64,000 nucleotides of DNA from contig CM049314.1 of NCBI GenBank assembly GCA_026874595.1, forward strand, positions 17,352,729 to 17,416,728, written 5' to 3'. A program made the translations under genes and the position numbers. This stretch comes from Sipunculus nudus. Taxonomy: Eukaryota; Annelida; Sipuncula; Golfingiida; Sipunculidae. Below, piece after piece: positions 24,204-34,845 of this stretch. A model generated the notes under the pieces. It made no database searches, was not told where the DNA came from, and worked only from the letters and a program-made list of their open reading frames with translations. Positions within the stretch are counted from its first letter, which is position 1. Each line of letters begins with the position of its first letter.

Positions 24204-24557
24204 CTTTGATCCTAATACACTTCTGAATAGAATATTTCCTAACAGTATTTTAAGTGCATGTTTATCCCAACAAAATGCAGTATTTAACTACTTGAATATA
24301 CTTCAAACTTTACCGAAACATTTCAATCTCCTTTCAAGCATACTAAGCAGAATGCTCAATAATTTTATTAGGTGACACCGGATGTCACTGCTTCATGTAC
24401 ATAACATCAGTTATAATTCCTTTTGCAGGATTTAATAGAGAATTAGAATAAATTTATTTTAGATAAAACAATGTCTTATTGTAAACAATTAAATCATTAA
24501 AGAAAGCTTACTGGGAATATTTAAAGCAAACTTAAGTTTTAAAGTGTCCCAGCAAGA

Positions 24558-26924
24558 ATGTCTGAACCGGGTTTAATTAGTTTAACGCCCCTGCTCACCA
24601 CTGACAGTGATCAAGGTATCACTGCCAGCTATCAACAGCATCATGAAACGCAGCAACTGAGCAGGGATTACCATCAGCTACCTTCAAATACAGAGGGTAT
24701 TGATCCCATATTTGACTTGATTGGTCCTCTGCGGGATGATCCTTATCTCCAACCACCACGCTCACTTAAATCTTTCGACTTCCGAGGCATGATGAGTATC
24801 CTGCAGAATCTACAAGCGTCAATGGATCAGCAGGCATGACAGATCCAGGATATACAGTATCAACATCAGCAATATGTAGAGACGCAACAAACTCATCTTC
24901 AGCTTATCTCTCAACGAGTTGAAAATATTCACCAGAGTCAAAATGTTGCCGCTCAGCGCAGAGATTCAATTCAACAATCCACTGCAGATTTACAACAACA
25001 GCCAACAGAGGCAAGGTCGTCAAATATAGACCATTCTACATATGATAGAAGTACGCCAGGCTTTATCACATTGCCTGACAGGGCAGCTGCTGAACGGATT
25101 TCGCCTAGATTCGTGCCTAGTGCAGCTACCTAACAGCCTTGTTTCTCATTGCCTGTTCATCGACTTCCGACAAATTTTAATGACAGATTACTGGCACCAG
25201 GTAAAGCTTCACCTTATAAAGAACCAACACCACTGCCAAGGCTCACAAGGTGCTGTGCTATGAAAGAGGACCATGCTAGATCTGGTCCTGAAGAAAGGAA
25301 ATTATTTTCACCGCCTCGACCTACCAGATACAATGAAGTGCGTTTTCATGACAAAAATCAATGTGATGAGATTCCACCGTCATCTGTGTTCGTCGGGAGC
25401 ATCATTGGTATATCAGCTCCACCCAATATCCATTTGTGTTTTACAACTGCTGGTTCTCCTCAAGCTGCACCGCCAAGTTTCATTCAAGCAATAAATGCAC
25501 CCATTCCATCTCTAGGTTTTACGCCAGGCCCTATTGTGAGTTGTAACAAGTTAGAAGTTCGTCAAGACAACTATCTCCAAAACATAATTCTTCACAACTT
25601 GAATCGCTGCATGGTAGGCGGGTCCCCAGTAATGAAATTTACGGAGCTGAGACTAGATTTTGTGCTACCAAAGGCAGTCAACCCGATCCATGTCACTGGC
25701 AGACATGGGACTACCCGGCAGCAGATAGTACGAAACCAGCCCATGTGAACGCGCTATATCAGCAAAAAACCTCAGTTCGACACCTCACCAGCACCGGCAG
25801 TACGGACGGCCTGGTCCTGATGAACATCATAACCGGTTCCCATATGTGATTACCAGAGCTGCCCCTCTTCAACATTATGATCCAACCCAGGGTGGTCAAC
25901 CTGTGTCTAGAGAGACTTACCTTCTACACAGAACATTGATACACCTGTGATAAACAGAGTTCATTTTGGTAACCCACATGAACCATCTATGCTACAAACT
26001 TCTTCGGTGCCAGATTTCAGTCGTCCAACACACCATGGACCAGCTACCAAGCCTGCTACTTTTGGTGGATTGTGTGGATGGCACGATCACCTAGTGCAAT
26101 TTGAGCTTATTGCACAACTTAATGGATGGTCAGACCAAACCAGAGCCCTGCAGTTAGCAGCTACCCTACAAGGTCAGGCTCAGAGTATTCTGTGCGACTT
26201 AGAACCAGGCCAGTGCACTCACTATTCTTCTCTTGTGTCAGCACTCACAGAACCCTTCGAGCCGTCTAATCAACAAGAGGTTTACCGTGCTCAGCTGCGA
26301 TCCAGGTTACGCAATAAAGGCGAAAGCTTGTCCTCACTCAACCAGGAAATCAGGAAGTTAGTCAGGAAAGCATTCCCAGAGGCAACTGCTGAGTTCAAGG
26401 ATACTCTGGCTAAAAATTCCTTTGTTGATGCCTTGACTGACCATGATATTGAATGGGCCATCCAGCAAGGACACCCAAAAAGCCTCCAAGAAGCAATCCA
26501 GCTCGGGCATGAATTCGAGGCCTTTCGAATCGGTAGAACCCGCAGAGTCCAATCAGCTCGTGTTCCTTTCCAGTCCATGGAACCCTCAGAAAAGCCCCAG
26601 GTAGAGGCAAGTGTCAACCTGCAGCAAAATTGTGAGGCTTCAGAGAAGAATCTCGGTGTGTTGTGTGAGAAATTAGATGAGATTCTCAAACATCTCACAA
26701 AACCCAAACCCCCAGCATCTCCTAATGGGAAGCAGAATTCACCAAAACCATACCATCTCCAAAACAATGTACGTTTTGCAAAAGAACTGGACATCTGTAT
26801 TCAGAATGTTAAAGCCGGCAAAACAAAGAGAGGTGGGAAAGGAGAAGAGAGGCAGACGGCCAAAGGGAAAATGATAGGAGACCACCACCAAGCAGTACCA
26901 ATGATCCCGATAAGACGTATTTGA
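24558..26924 (+). pseudogene. gag: gag (capsid and nucleocapsid), broken
   Basis: The first ATG (24558) and the main capsid segment (25947-26924) share one frame, interrupted by stops at 24837, about 25134 and 25746. A stretch at about 25790-25950 is open only in another frame, so frameshifts are present as well. The N-terminal part is Gln-rich. The 25947 segment has the helical Gypsy capsid pattern (WSDQTRALQLAATLQGQA, then LRSRLRNKGESL). At 26768-26809, in a different frame, a perfect CX2CX4HX4C zinc knuckle (CTFCKRTGHLYSEC) is followed directly by a stop. Gag would form the particle shell and package the RNA. It cannot be made whole from this copy. Antisense ORFs at 26291-26794 are shadows. 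Confidence 0.9.
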
Positions 26925-26976
26925 GGACTCTTGTTGACAAGCAAGATAATAAGGGAAACTCCCAGTAGCTGAGGCT

Positions 26977-27824
26977 GTGGGTCAGGTCTCAGCGGAACAT
27001 GCAAGTGGATCCATCTTCTCAGAAACGAATGGGGATCTACCATTCTATCTCGATGGAATAGTTTCATGCTGTTATATGAATCACTATGCACCAAATGAGT
27101 CACTCTACTTGACAACTCACATCTACGGATTACAGATTGATTACCTGGTGGATTCGGGGTCAACCATCAGTATTGTGAATCCTACACAATACTTTAAAAT
27201 GCCAGAAGATGTGTGTCCCCCTCTCAAAGACACTCAACTCCAAATTAGAATGGGTGATGGTGGAATCGTCGAGTCTCTTGGTCAATTGCACAGGATGTGT
27301 TTACCCATCCAATGATAGTTGCAGAAGTGGAAGCGGATGGAGAAATAGGCTTTGACTTTCTAAAACAGCATGGTTTCAGCATTGATTTTCAAACTGGTTG
27401 TATGCGGTTTGGGGACAATGAAATTGCCTGCTCTGCATGTAAACAGGAGAGAGAAGAGTTCACAATTTCCCTACGTGAGAAGATGATCATACCAGCCTTG
27501 AGTGAAATCTTTGTGGCAGGATACATAAACGACCCAAAAAGCCAATGTCTGCTGCCTTCAACAGCTGTCGTTGAACCTAATGAAAGATTTCAGGGTGATG
27601 ATGGAATTCTCCTAGCCAAGATGGTGGTAAACCCCAACAAAGACTATATTCTCTTGCAATTTGCCAATCTCAGTGACCAACATATTCAACTTGAGAAAAA
27701 CGACATGGTTGCTCATGGACATCCGATGGTCCCGATGACTTCTTTTTCAACTGAACCTGAGACTGAAAATACCTCATCTGTAGAGAGTGACACCTTCGTG
27801 CAAGTCCCTAAACACCTGACATAG
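26977..27824 (+). pseudogene. Retroelement aspartic protease, frameshifted
   Basis: The first part (26977-27315) contains YLVDSGSTIS, the D-S-G-S/T active site of retroviral-type proteases, which work as dimers to cut the Gag-Pol polyprotein. The chain continues in another frame from 27297, where GFDFLKQHGF matches the conserved segment near the protease C-terminus. The frameshift lies near 27300. The second part ends with TAG at 27822-27824, before the RT region. Protease downstream of gag and upstream of RT is the normal order. Confidence 0.85.
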
Positions 27825-27852
27825 CTCTTGGACGAATGTACATCAGAACTAG

Positions 27853-28681
27853 ATGAAGAACAAAGAGCCAAGCTGCTCAGCAAATGCTCTGCAAGGTTCA
27901 GCATGTTTTGCTAGGGACAAATGTGATCTGGGTAGAACTGATCTAATCCAATACAGTATCAACACTGTTGATGCTCAACCTATCAAACAGGCACCACGGC
28001 GACTTCCATTAGCTAAGAAAGAGGAGTGTATACAGGAAATTCAGCGGGTGCTCAAGCAGAATGTCATCGAGCCTTCAAATAGTCCCTGGAGCAGCATTAT
28101 TGTGCTGGTCAGAAAGAAAGATGGGTCAACACGTTTTTGTATGGACTACAGGAAATTGAATAATGTTACTCTCAAGGACAGTTATCCACTCCCCAGGATT
28201 GATGACTCACTGGTTGCCTTGGGCAGAGTCAAGTGGTTATCCACACTATCTTGCCAGTGGGTACTGGCAAGTGGGCATGAAACCTGAAGATGCCCAGAAG
28301 ACAGCCTTTGCCACAGTCACAGGCCTGTATCAGTTTAAAACAATGCCATTCGGTCTGTGCAATGCACCAGCGACCTTTTAGCACCTGATGGAATGCGTCC
28401 TGGCAGGCTTACAATGGCAGACTTGTCTACTCTTTATAGACGATGTCATTGTTTTAAGTCCTGATTTCGACAGTCACCTTGAGAGACTTCAAGAAATTAT
28501 CTGTAGGATTGGCAAAGCTGGACTTAAGCTGACACCGAAAAATTGTCACTTATTCAAGAACAAGGTGGAATATCTGGGACATATTGTTTCTGCAGAAGGA
28601 ATCGCGACCGTTCCTGAGAAAATATCATCAGTGAGAGATTGGCCCATCCCCAGCAACGTCACTGAGGAAAGAGCTTCTTAG
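27853..28681 (+). pseudogene. Reverse transcriptase domain, broken
   Basis: The fingers region in frame one (27853-28287) includes [11 protein letters not shown] and [10 protein letters not shown]. The frame then shifts near 28249 and continues in 28163-28681 with [30 protein letters not shown] and the catalytic box LLFIDDVIVL (the F-IDD form). A TAG at 28379-28381 interrupts this part. The shift falls exactly where the first catalytic Asp (motif A) should be: one base stands in place of its codon. A second shift occurs near 28675. The enzyme copies element RNA into cDNA; this copy cannot. Confidence 0.92.
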
Positions 28682-29226
28682 GACTCTGTTCGTATCACAA
28701 AAGATTTGTCAGGGACTTTGCAACCATAGCCAGTCCTCTGCTTACTGTTTTGAAACAGCAAAGTCATTTCCACTGGAATGATGCCTGCCAAGAAGCATTC
28801 TCTAAACTCAAGGATGCCTTATTGTCAGCTACTATACTTACTTACCCCACTGGCACGGATAATTTCATTCTCAACACAGATGCCAGCAATGCAGGTATTG
28901 GTGCTGTATTATCGCAAGTCCAGGAGGGTTATGAGAGAGTCATCACCTAATATAGCAAGTCTTTGTCAGCAAGTGAGAAAAACTACTGTGTAACCAGGAA
29001 AGAACTGCTGGCAATAATTAAAGCGGTCCGTCACTTTCATCATTATCTGTATGGTCGTAAGTTCCTAATTACTTGGCTCTTTAATTTCAATGAGCCAGAA
29101 GGCCAACTCGCTAGATGGTTTCAACAACTCGGTTGTTACGATTTCCACATACAACATCGAGCTGGGTCAAAGCACAAAAATGCTGATGCTTTATCGAGAC
29201 ACCCATGTTCTACCTCTCCTTGTTAG
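28682..29226 (+). pseudogene. RNase H domain, broken
   Basis: Open from just after the RT frameshift. NTDASNAGIGAVLSQV carries the first catalytic Asp, and the KELLAI segment holds a catalytic-type Glu. HRAGSKHKNADALSRH is the typical end of Gypsy RNase H. A TAA at 28948-28950 and a TAG at 29224-29226 break the frame. Between KFLI and TWLFNF (about 29070-29080) the chain is shorter than in relatives and lacks the usual RTDH segment, which suggests a small in-frame deletion. The domain would degrade the RNA strand of the RNA-DNA hybrid. Confidence 0.88.
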
Positions 29227-29301
29227 CACTGTGACAGACAGGAAGAGCGGGAAACAGTGAGAGTTCAACTCCGGTAAATTGATACCCCGTAATACTGTGC
29301 T

Positions 29302-30888
29302 ATGTCAGGCATGCCTTCAACTGCAGTTTCCTTGCTCGCTGAGAGGTCTTCAGTAGACATTCGACAACTCCAATTTGAGGACCCAGATGTTAGACCCATT
29401 CTCCTGTGGAAGGAGGAGAGAGACCAACGACCTTCTTGGAAGGAAGTCTCACACTTATCTCCGGTGGTCAAATCCTACCTCGGCCTGTGGAAACAACTAC
29501 AAGTTATCAATAGAATACTGTACAGAAGGGAATCAGATCCTGTTAAAGGCACTACCCAGTTACTGGTATTACCAAAGGCACTCCAAGAAGACATATTGGA
29601 GAAATCTCATGTTGACGTCACAGCAGGCCATCTTGGTGTAAAACAGACGCTTGCTAGGATTAAACAACGCTATTTTTGGGTGAACATGAATGATGATGTA
29701 AGCTGCAACTGCAGAGAATGCAAGCCTTGTCAAGATCGGAAAGGACCTCCCAGGTCCAAATGGTCACCGATGACCAAATATAATGTTGGAGCGCTAATGG
29801 AAAGACTAGCCATGGATCTCATGGGACCATTTCCCGAGTCAGGATCTGGTAATCGCTACATATTGGTGATAGCCAACTACTTCTCAAAGTGGACAGGGGC
29901 CTGGGACATTCCAAACATGGAAAATTCCATGATAGTTGATGTCTTCATCAACCAATTTGTTAACTTGTGGGGTCTGCCACTTCATGTCCATTCCGACCAA
30001 GGAAGTCAATTTGAGTGTAACCTTATCAAGGAGCTGTGTCAGCAACTTGGCATAAAGAAGACAAGAACCACAAGCTATCGACCACAAAGTGATGGAATGG
30101 TTGAAAGATTTAATTCTACTCTGCAGTCGATGATAGCTAAATTCGTCTCAGACAACCAAAGGGACTAAAACGAACATATCCAGTTGCTTATGTTAGCCTA
30201 CCGAACTTCAGTGCACGATAGTTCTGGATTCTCACCCTCCATGGTTATGTTTGGATTGGAACCGCGTCTTCTGGTGGATATGATGATGGGCAGCCCGCCT
30301 CAGGAACACAAGCCTCTGAGTCTATCTCAATATATAGACAACCTAAAGGATAAACTACACAACATTCACGAATTGGCTCGTGAAAAACTCTTTGCATCTA
30401 GTGAGAGATAGAAAAGGTACTATAACCGGCGGGAACATCGGGAAGACTATCAGCCAGGTCAAGCAGTCATGATACGGTACCTTAGGCGCCACAAAGGTTA
30501 TTCACCCAAACTTCAGAAGCGATGGGACGGGCCTTATCTGGTGTTGCGGCTAATCAGTGATTTTATATACGAAGTCCAAGAGACTCCCAGAAGTAAACCG
30601 TTCACCATCCATCATGACAGAATTAAGCCTTATCATGGTACATTTGACCATTGGCTCGAAACTGCACCAACAAGACTGGAGGAGAATCAACAAAAGGCAC
30701 ATGAATTACCTAAGCCTGAAATTGAGGGGCCTGAGAAGGATACAACAGGAGCAGAAAATGTGTATCACTTACCTGTAAAGCCTGCCTTCACCATGTCTAG
30801 TAATGAAACTACAGAGAGCTCATCTGAGGATGAGGAACCAGCTCCTGTTAGAACTAGAAGTGGTCTTCAGCCAAAACCAGGCCAATGA
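29302..30888 (+). pseudogene. Integrase with GPY/F module, two in-frame stops
   Basis: A single frame runs 29302-30888 with TAA at 30166 and TAG at 30409. Visible are the N-terminal zinc-binding His-Cys region (SHVDVTAGHLGVKQT ... CRECKPC) and the D,D-35-E core (LAMDLMGPF, HSDQGSQFE, SDGMVERFN). After the core comes YRTSVHDSSGFSPS, and then the GPY/F module (KRWDGPYLVL) typical of Ty3/Gypsy integrases. The acidic tail ends at TAA-free TGA 30886-30888. Integrase inserts the cDNA into the host genome. No chromodomain is seen. The frame matches that of protease and RNase H. Confidence 0.93.
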
Positions 30889-31079
30889 TTTTCCCCGACT
30901 TAATGACCGTTTCATTAAATATCCTAGAAGCATGTGATTTTGTGTTTGCGGATTGCTGCATAAGAGCTTTCTAACACTAACTATCGCTTCAACGCCGCTG
31001 TCAACTTCTATTTTCTACTCCTCTTATCAGAATATACCGAAACCCTGCGTAAAAAAGTTTTGTTTTGTATTGCAGCATC

Positions 31080-32335
31080 ATGGATTCACAACAAGGTGTC
31101 GACTCGACAGTTCTCTTCACCTGCAGCAAGTGTGGTGTAAAGAAGGACAGGTATTATAAGCTTCAACACCATATCAAGGACCGTCATCCTCGTCGTTCTA
31201 ATAGGAGAGACCAGAATCGTGAACAGTGCCACTTCTGTCAGTTCAACATAGCAGCTGATGACCTAAAAGCTATGCGTCTCCAACTTCTGCAGGGGCACAA
31301 TGTGAAAGTTGATAACTACTTGGAATATTGTAAGAATCCTGAAGGGTACTTGAAATCGCATGGCCAAACAAAACCTCTCACCCAAACCGGAGCAAAGCAG
31401 GCCCACAGTCATCGATGTCAGACCACAATCGTGGTACGCAATGCATTGTCTTGGACGTGAGCGGCTTCAACTGACACCAACCCAGCTCTGATAAGACCTT
31501 CACTTTTCGGGGGCAAGTTAGTATCTATCATAAGAAGACCTTCCGTGGATGACCTAGAGCGTGCTTCATCTACTTTGCACCAGAGAGAGGTGTTGCAAAA
31601 GGAGTCGACCCCAAGTCCTAAATCTACTGCGACAAGTGCCGCTAGTGACTTGGCACTGTCACCATCCATGTACGAGGTGCCAGAATCACACCAAACCTAC
31701 CTGTCCCCGTCATCGCTGATGTCTACCTCTTCCATCACTCCATCAACTACATCCACAGTCTCTCTCGTCACCTCGAAAACAGATTCTTGCATGACGAAAG
31801 GCACCAAACAGCGAACATCTCACCATCCTACCTCACCTCTGAGGACGACTCCTAAACCCGGAACAATTGGGGGAAGGTCTCTATCTCCTGGTCTGACTTC
31901 ACCCGATATAAGTATCAGCTTTGACGACCAGGGATTCATGGTTATGTCTACAGGGACAAAGACTTCCTCTTCCTGCCAAGAGGCTACAGGATGATTGCCG
32001 CTTCAGGTACAACGTTCATCCGTTGCACAAGACAATACGCCGTGGAGGGTAGGGTGTAACAAGAACATGGAGGTGTGACCCAGGGAAGGAAGCGGAAGCC
32101 AACCGCAGATAAGTGCGAAATGGAAGAGGCAACAGAGTCCAGCAGGCCAAGGTGGAGGATTATCCCAACTCAGACGCCCAGAACGCACAGACAGGATCCC
32201 AAGGAAACCTTCTTGGAGGGGGCGCCAAACTTGATCCTGAGTGCGCTGCCATCAGCGGACAGTGCTTGGTTCACAGACAACACCACATTTGAACTGTGGC
32301 CGGGGTATCTGACTGCCGTTATAAAAAGAGAATAG
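31080..32335 (+). pseudogene. Third ORF in env position, C2H2 zinc-finger type
   Basis: The ATG at 31080-31082 lies 4 bases after a strong splice acceptor (ttttgttttgtattgcag, ending 31075). The N-terminus reads FTCSKCGVKKDRYYKLQ and closes with HIKDRH: a CX2CX12HX4H zinc finger. A second CX2C (QCHFCQF) follows. One TGA (31458-31460) interrupts the frame, which otherwise runs to 31994 as Ser/Thr/Pro-rich sequence. A second frame is equally protein-like from 31649 to 32335 (for example SISWSDFTRYKYQL), with stops at 31853, 31922 and 32057, so the true frame of the C-terminal half is unsettled. No signal peptide or membrane segment is seen, so it is not a classical envelope. Position and splice site suggest expression from a subgenomic mRNA; function unknown. 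Confidence 0.65.
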
Positions 32336-32807
32336 GAATACCTTCAAAATGGAACCATTGTGAAAAAGGCGACCAGCTTGATCAGACCAGGGACACGACA
32401 GATAGGCCAAAGCCATGGAATCCAATGCAACCAGGAGATGGAGACCAGGACCCACGAAGCGACCAATGAGTGAACCTGATAGATGGACTTACTGGAAGAA
32501 GGGACCAGAAGAAGATGCAGGATGGCTAATCAATGTATAAGGCTCAGTGTTATATGATTTACTGTTTATTTTATTATGTTATCTTATTTGTAATTTAATG
32601 GTCAGGAACTAAGCTGATGAAGGCGGGTTAAATTTGTGTGATCATAGATATTGCTTCGTAATATAAGTTTTCTTTATTGTAATCTGTCGAATATTGGTTA
32701 CATATTTGTGTTTAACATGTTTGCATGTGAAATTTCACTTCATGATTAATCCCTTCTTTCACTAGTTCGCAATTGTTTTTAGGTAGAAAATCTGGGAGGG
32801 ATCAGTT
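32336..32807 (+). other. Non-coding 3' internal region of the element
   Basis: AT-rich sequence after the third ORF and before the polypurine tract. No reading frame is kept and no domain is recognised. Confidence 0.6.
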
Positions 32808-32823
32808 AGAGAGGAGGGGATGA
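32808..32823 (+). other. Polypurine tract
   Basis: The purine run agagaggaggggatga, broken by a single t, ends immediately before the 3' LTR start TGTAACG at 32824. This is the expected primer site for plus-strand synthesis. Confidence 0.85.
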
Positions 32824-33300
32824 TGTAACGAAGGTTGAAAAAGCGAGTATTGCTGGTAGGGACCTGTCTGACATGTTTCCGGTCGTAACGCAGGCTTCCA
32901 TCTGTAACCTTGTAAACTTGGCTTCCGCTGGGCTTTTATCCTTCCGTCCGTCAAACAGCTGTCGTCTAGACATCCCAGCTCGAAGCAACACTAACCACGT
33001 TTGGTAAGATCAGTGAGGCCCTTTTCTTTTAATAGTAACTACAGGGGCTTAAACTAAATAAAATCCTTTTGTTAAATTACATTAAGGGCGATGTAATATT
33101 TTCTCTTTTCAGTATTTGGTCTTTGTAATTACTTGGGAATAACCCAGCAAACTTACTAATTTCTCATTACCTTTGGCAACCGTTTTTTTGAGTTTTTTGA
33201 CTAAATAAATGTTATTTATATTTATCAACGTCTCATTTTTTAATTGTCTCTGCATGCACTTAGCATGACCTTTGACCTGTAAGGTCACGGTCATGTTACA
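32824..33300 (+). repeat. 3' LTR, 477 bp
   Basis: Matches the 5' LTR along its length but lacks 99 bases equivalent to 23746-23844. The breakpoints share aac, consistent with a microhomology-mediated deletion. About two dozen further base changes separate the two LTRs. It is followed by CTAC, the right target duplication copy. Confidence 0.95.
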
Positions 33301-33304
33301 CTAC

Positions 33305-34100
33305 AGCATTTACACCAATTAGTGTGATAAGGAGACAGATGAAGTTTAGCACTAGCATAACTCTCAGAGTAGCCAGATTGACTGCCTCCTTAAGTACAGG
33401 CATTTACCCCAGGACTGGCAGTATACCTGGATTTAGCTCTATATTGAGTGATTATTCAAACTCTGGACTGCATTTTAGGCGATTCTTATGGATTTAAAAC
33501 TAAATGGCTGTGTTATTTTTTTTGCAAGGACTATACAAAATAAAGAGAGAACAGGTGATTTTTTGCTTTTGTCCCTTAAGTCCTCCTGGGTTGGACCCCT
33601 CCTTTTCCTAAATCCTGGATCCACTCCTGAGGAAAAAGAACCATATGTCACCAGCTTAATCTGTTTAGACTCCAAAACTTAGTGAAATCTTCAAATCTCA
33701 GAGAGACATGTTGGATGTGTTACCCTCAGATAAGATCATGTCCATTGTAAATTTCACAAAATATTACACAGAAATGGCTTGGGTGAGAAGCTTGTCATTG
33801 ATTTTATTTGAACATTTGTCCTTGCTTAATATCTTTTAACCTTTTCAAAACCAGGTGTAACAGCCATTATACTATAGGCAAAATATTTTTAATATATTTA
33901 AATTAATCAAATTAACCATTTTAAATTTTCTGAATTACTCTGAACACAGAATCAGTCAGACTGATAGACGGGCACCCTGCATTCAACTGTAAGTATTTTA
34001 AACAAATAATATTATTTATTAATTACAGCAACATATGAAGGAGGGATCAAAACACTTTTTTTCTTTTAATAATTAATTTTTTGTGGCTGTTGACACTTAC
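33305..34100. other. Intron with a MITE fragment
   Basis: Intron sequence between the LTR element and the exon at 34101-34204. Bases 33555-33629 match the right half of the element at 38577-38766 (shared phrase ttttcctaaatcctggatcc). The overlapping ORFs on both strands at 33475-33682 lie in this fragment and are not genes. Confidence 0.6.
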
Positions 34101-34204
34101 TTGTTACAAACTTCCAGGGCAGGAACTGACCAATGAGAGCACTTATTCAGGTCATCAGGACTGGTGAATGGGTTAACAATATCAGCTGGTTCAGTCTCAG
34201 GATC
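34101..34204 (-). CDS. Coiled-coil protein, exon (acidic N-terminal region)
   Basis: Minus-strand exon of 104 bases with acceptor ttgaactacag and donor TAACAA followed by gtaagtgt. It reads DPETEPADIVNPFTSPDDL and then NKCSHWSVPALEVCN, ending with two bases of a codon. The sequence is acidic and Pro-rich, so probably unstructured. Phase is 0 at the start, matching the exon at 34786-34845, and 2 at the end, matching the exon at 23081-23269. The intron after it carries the whole LTR retrotransposon. Confidence 0.85.
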
Positions 34205-34785
34205 CTGTAGTTCAAAGTATAGTTATAATACCAACATATAATGACTGAAAAATAGTGTCGTCCTGACAGATCAAGAAGGTTTTCCAAGAACTAGACTTTG
34301 TCAAAAATAGGTACATGATTTATTCAGTGACCACACTACATTAATTCTATCAATCATGCCACTTAACCACTGCTTACAATAGCACAGTTTGCTGTTTAAT
34401 GCCACGAAGGAGATGTCTCAGAGCCAAGAATATTCTGGAAAAAGAGAGCTAGGTACCAAAGGTCAGACCAAGTTAGAAATTCTGGAGCAGTATTAAAACA
34501 GGTATGTCAATACTGTTTTATATGAGATTTTAAATAAAATACAATAACACCCAACAGCGATGAGAGAATTGGTGACACAATCACAGAGTATAAAATATGA
34601 CATTCCTGCTTTATTGCGCACACAGAAAACATTTTGCGAATACTTTCTCACAGGTCTCTGTAGTATTCTTGAGTCATTTTTTTCTATTTTATACTAATGG
34701 CAGGTTACATTTCCTCATATCTTCTCTTCCAGCCTGTACCAATATGCAAATTAATACCATGACATGTCAGTCTGAGGTGACCTAC

Positions 34786-34845
34786 CTCACAGATGCTGGC
34801 CACCTCATCCTCACTCTCACTGCCTTCACTTGGGGTGGGGTCATT
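34786..34845 (-). CDS. Coiled-coil protein, exon (acidic Ser/Glu segment)
   Basis: Minus-strand exon of 60 bases, exactly 20 codons, phase 0 at both ends. The acceptor is ctctgttgcag and the donor TGTGAG followed by gtaggtca. It reads NDPTPSEGSESEDEVA and then SICE. Ser flanked by Glu/Asp suggests casein kinase 2-type phosphorylation sites. Being symmetric in phase it could be skipped without a frameshift. The other two frames run into stops once joined to the neighbouring exon, which fixes the frame. Confidence 0.85.

Larger units (their letters stand above)
23612..33300 (+). mobile_element. Ty3/Gypsy-type LTR retrotransposon, degenerate
   Basis: A complete but decayed element of 9.69 kb with LTRs at 23612-24190 and 32824-33300 that begin TGTAAC and end GTTACA. 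The 4-bp target duplication is CTAC (23608-23611 and 33301-33304). Internal order is primer site, gag, protease, RT, RNase H, integrase, third ORF and polypurine tract. Integrase after RNase H is the Ty3/Gypsy arrangement. Clade cannot be settled by eye. It lies in the intron between the exons at 34101-34204 and 23081-23269, antisense to that gene. LTR divergence is about two dozen substitutions plus indels by eye, roughly 5%, so it is not a fresh insertion. Every ORF carries stops or frameshifts. Confidence 0.95.

Noticed and set aside
26291-26794. 167-codon antisense ORF
   Set aside because: Shadow of the gag capsid frame, which has clear capsid-like sequence on the plus strand.
31080-32335. 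Classical retroviral-type envelope gene
   Set aside because: No signal peptide, hydrophobic fusion segment or membrane anchor is visible. The N-terminus is a zinc finger.
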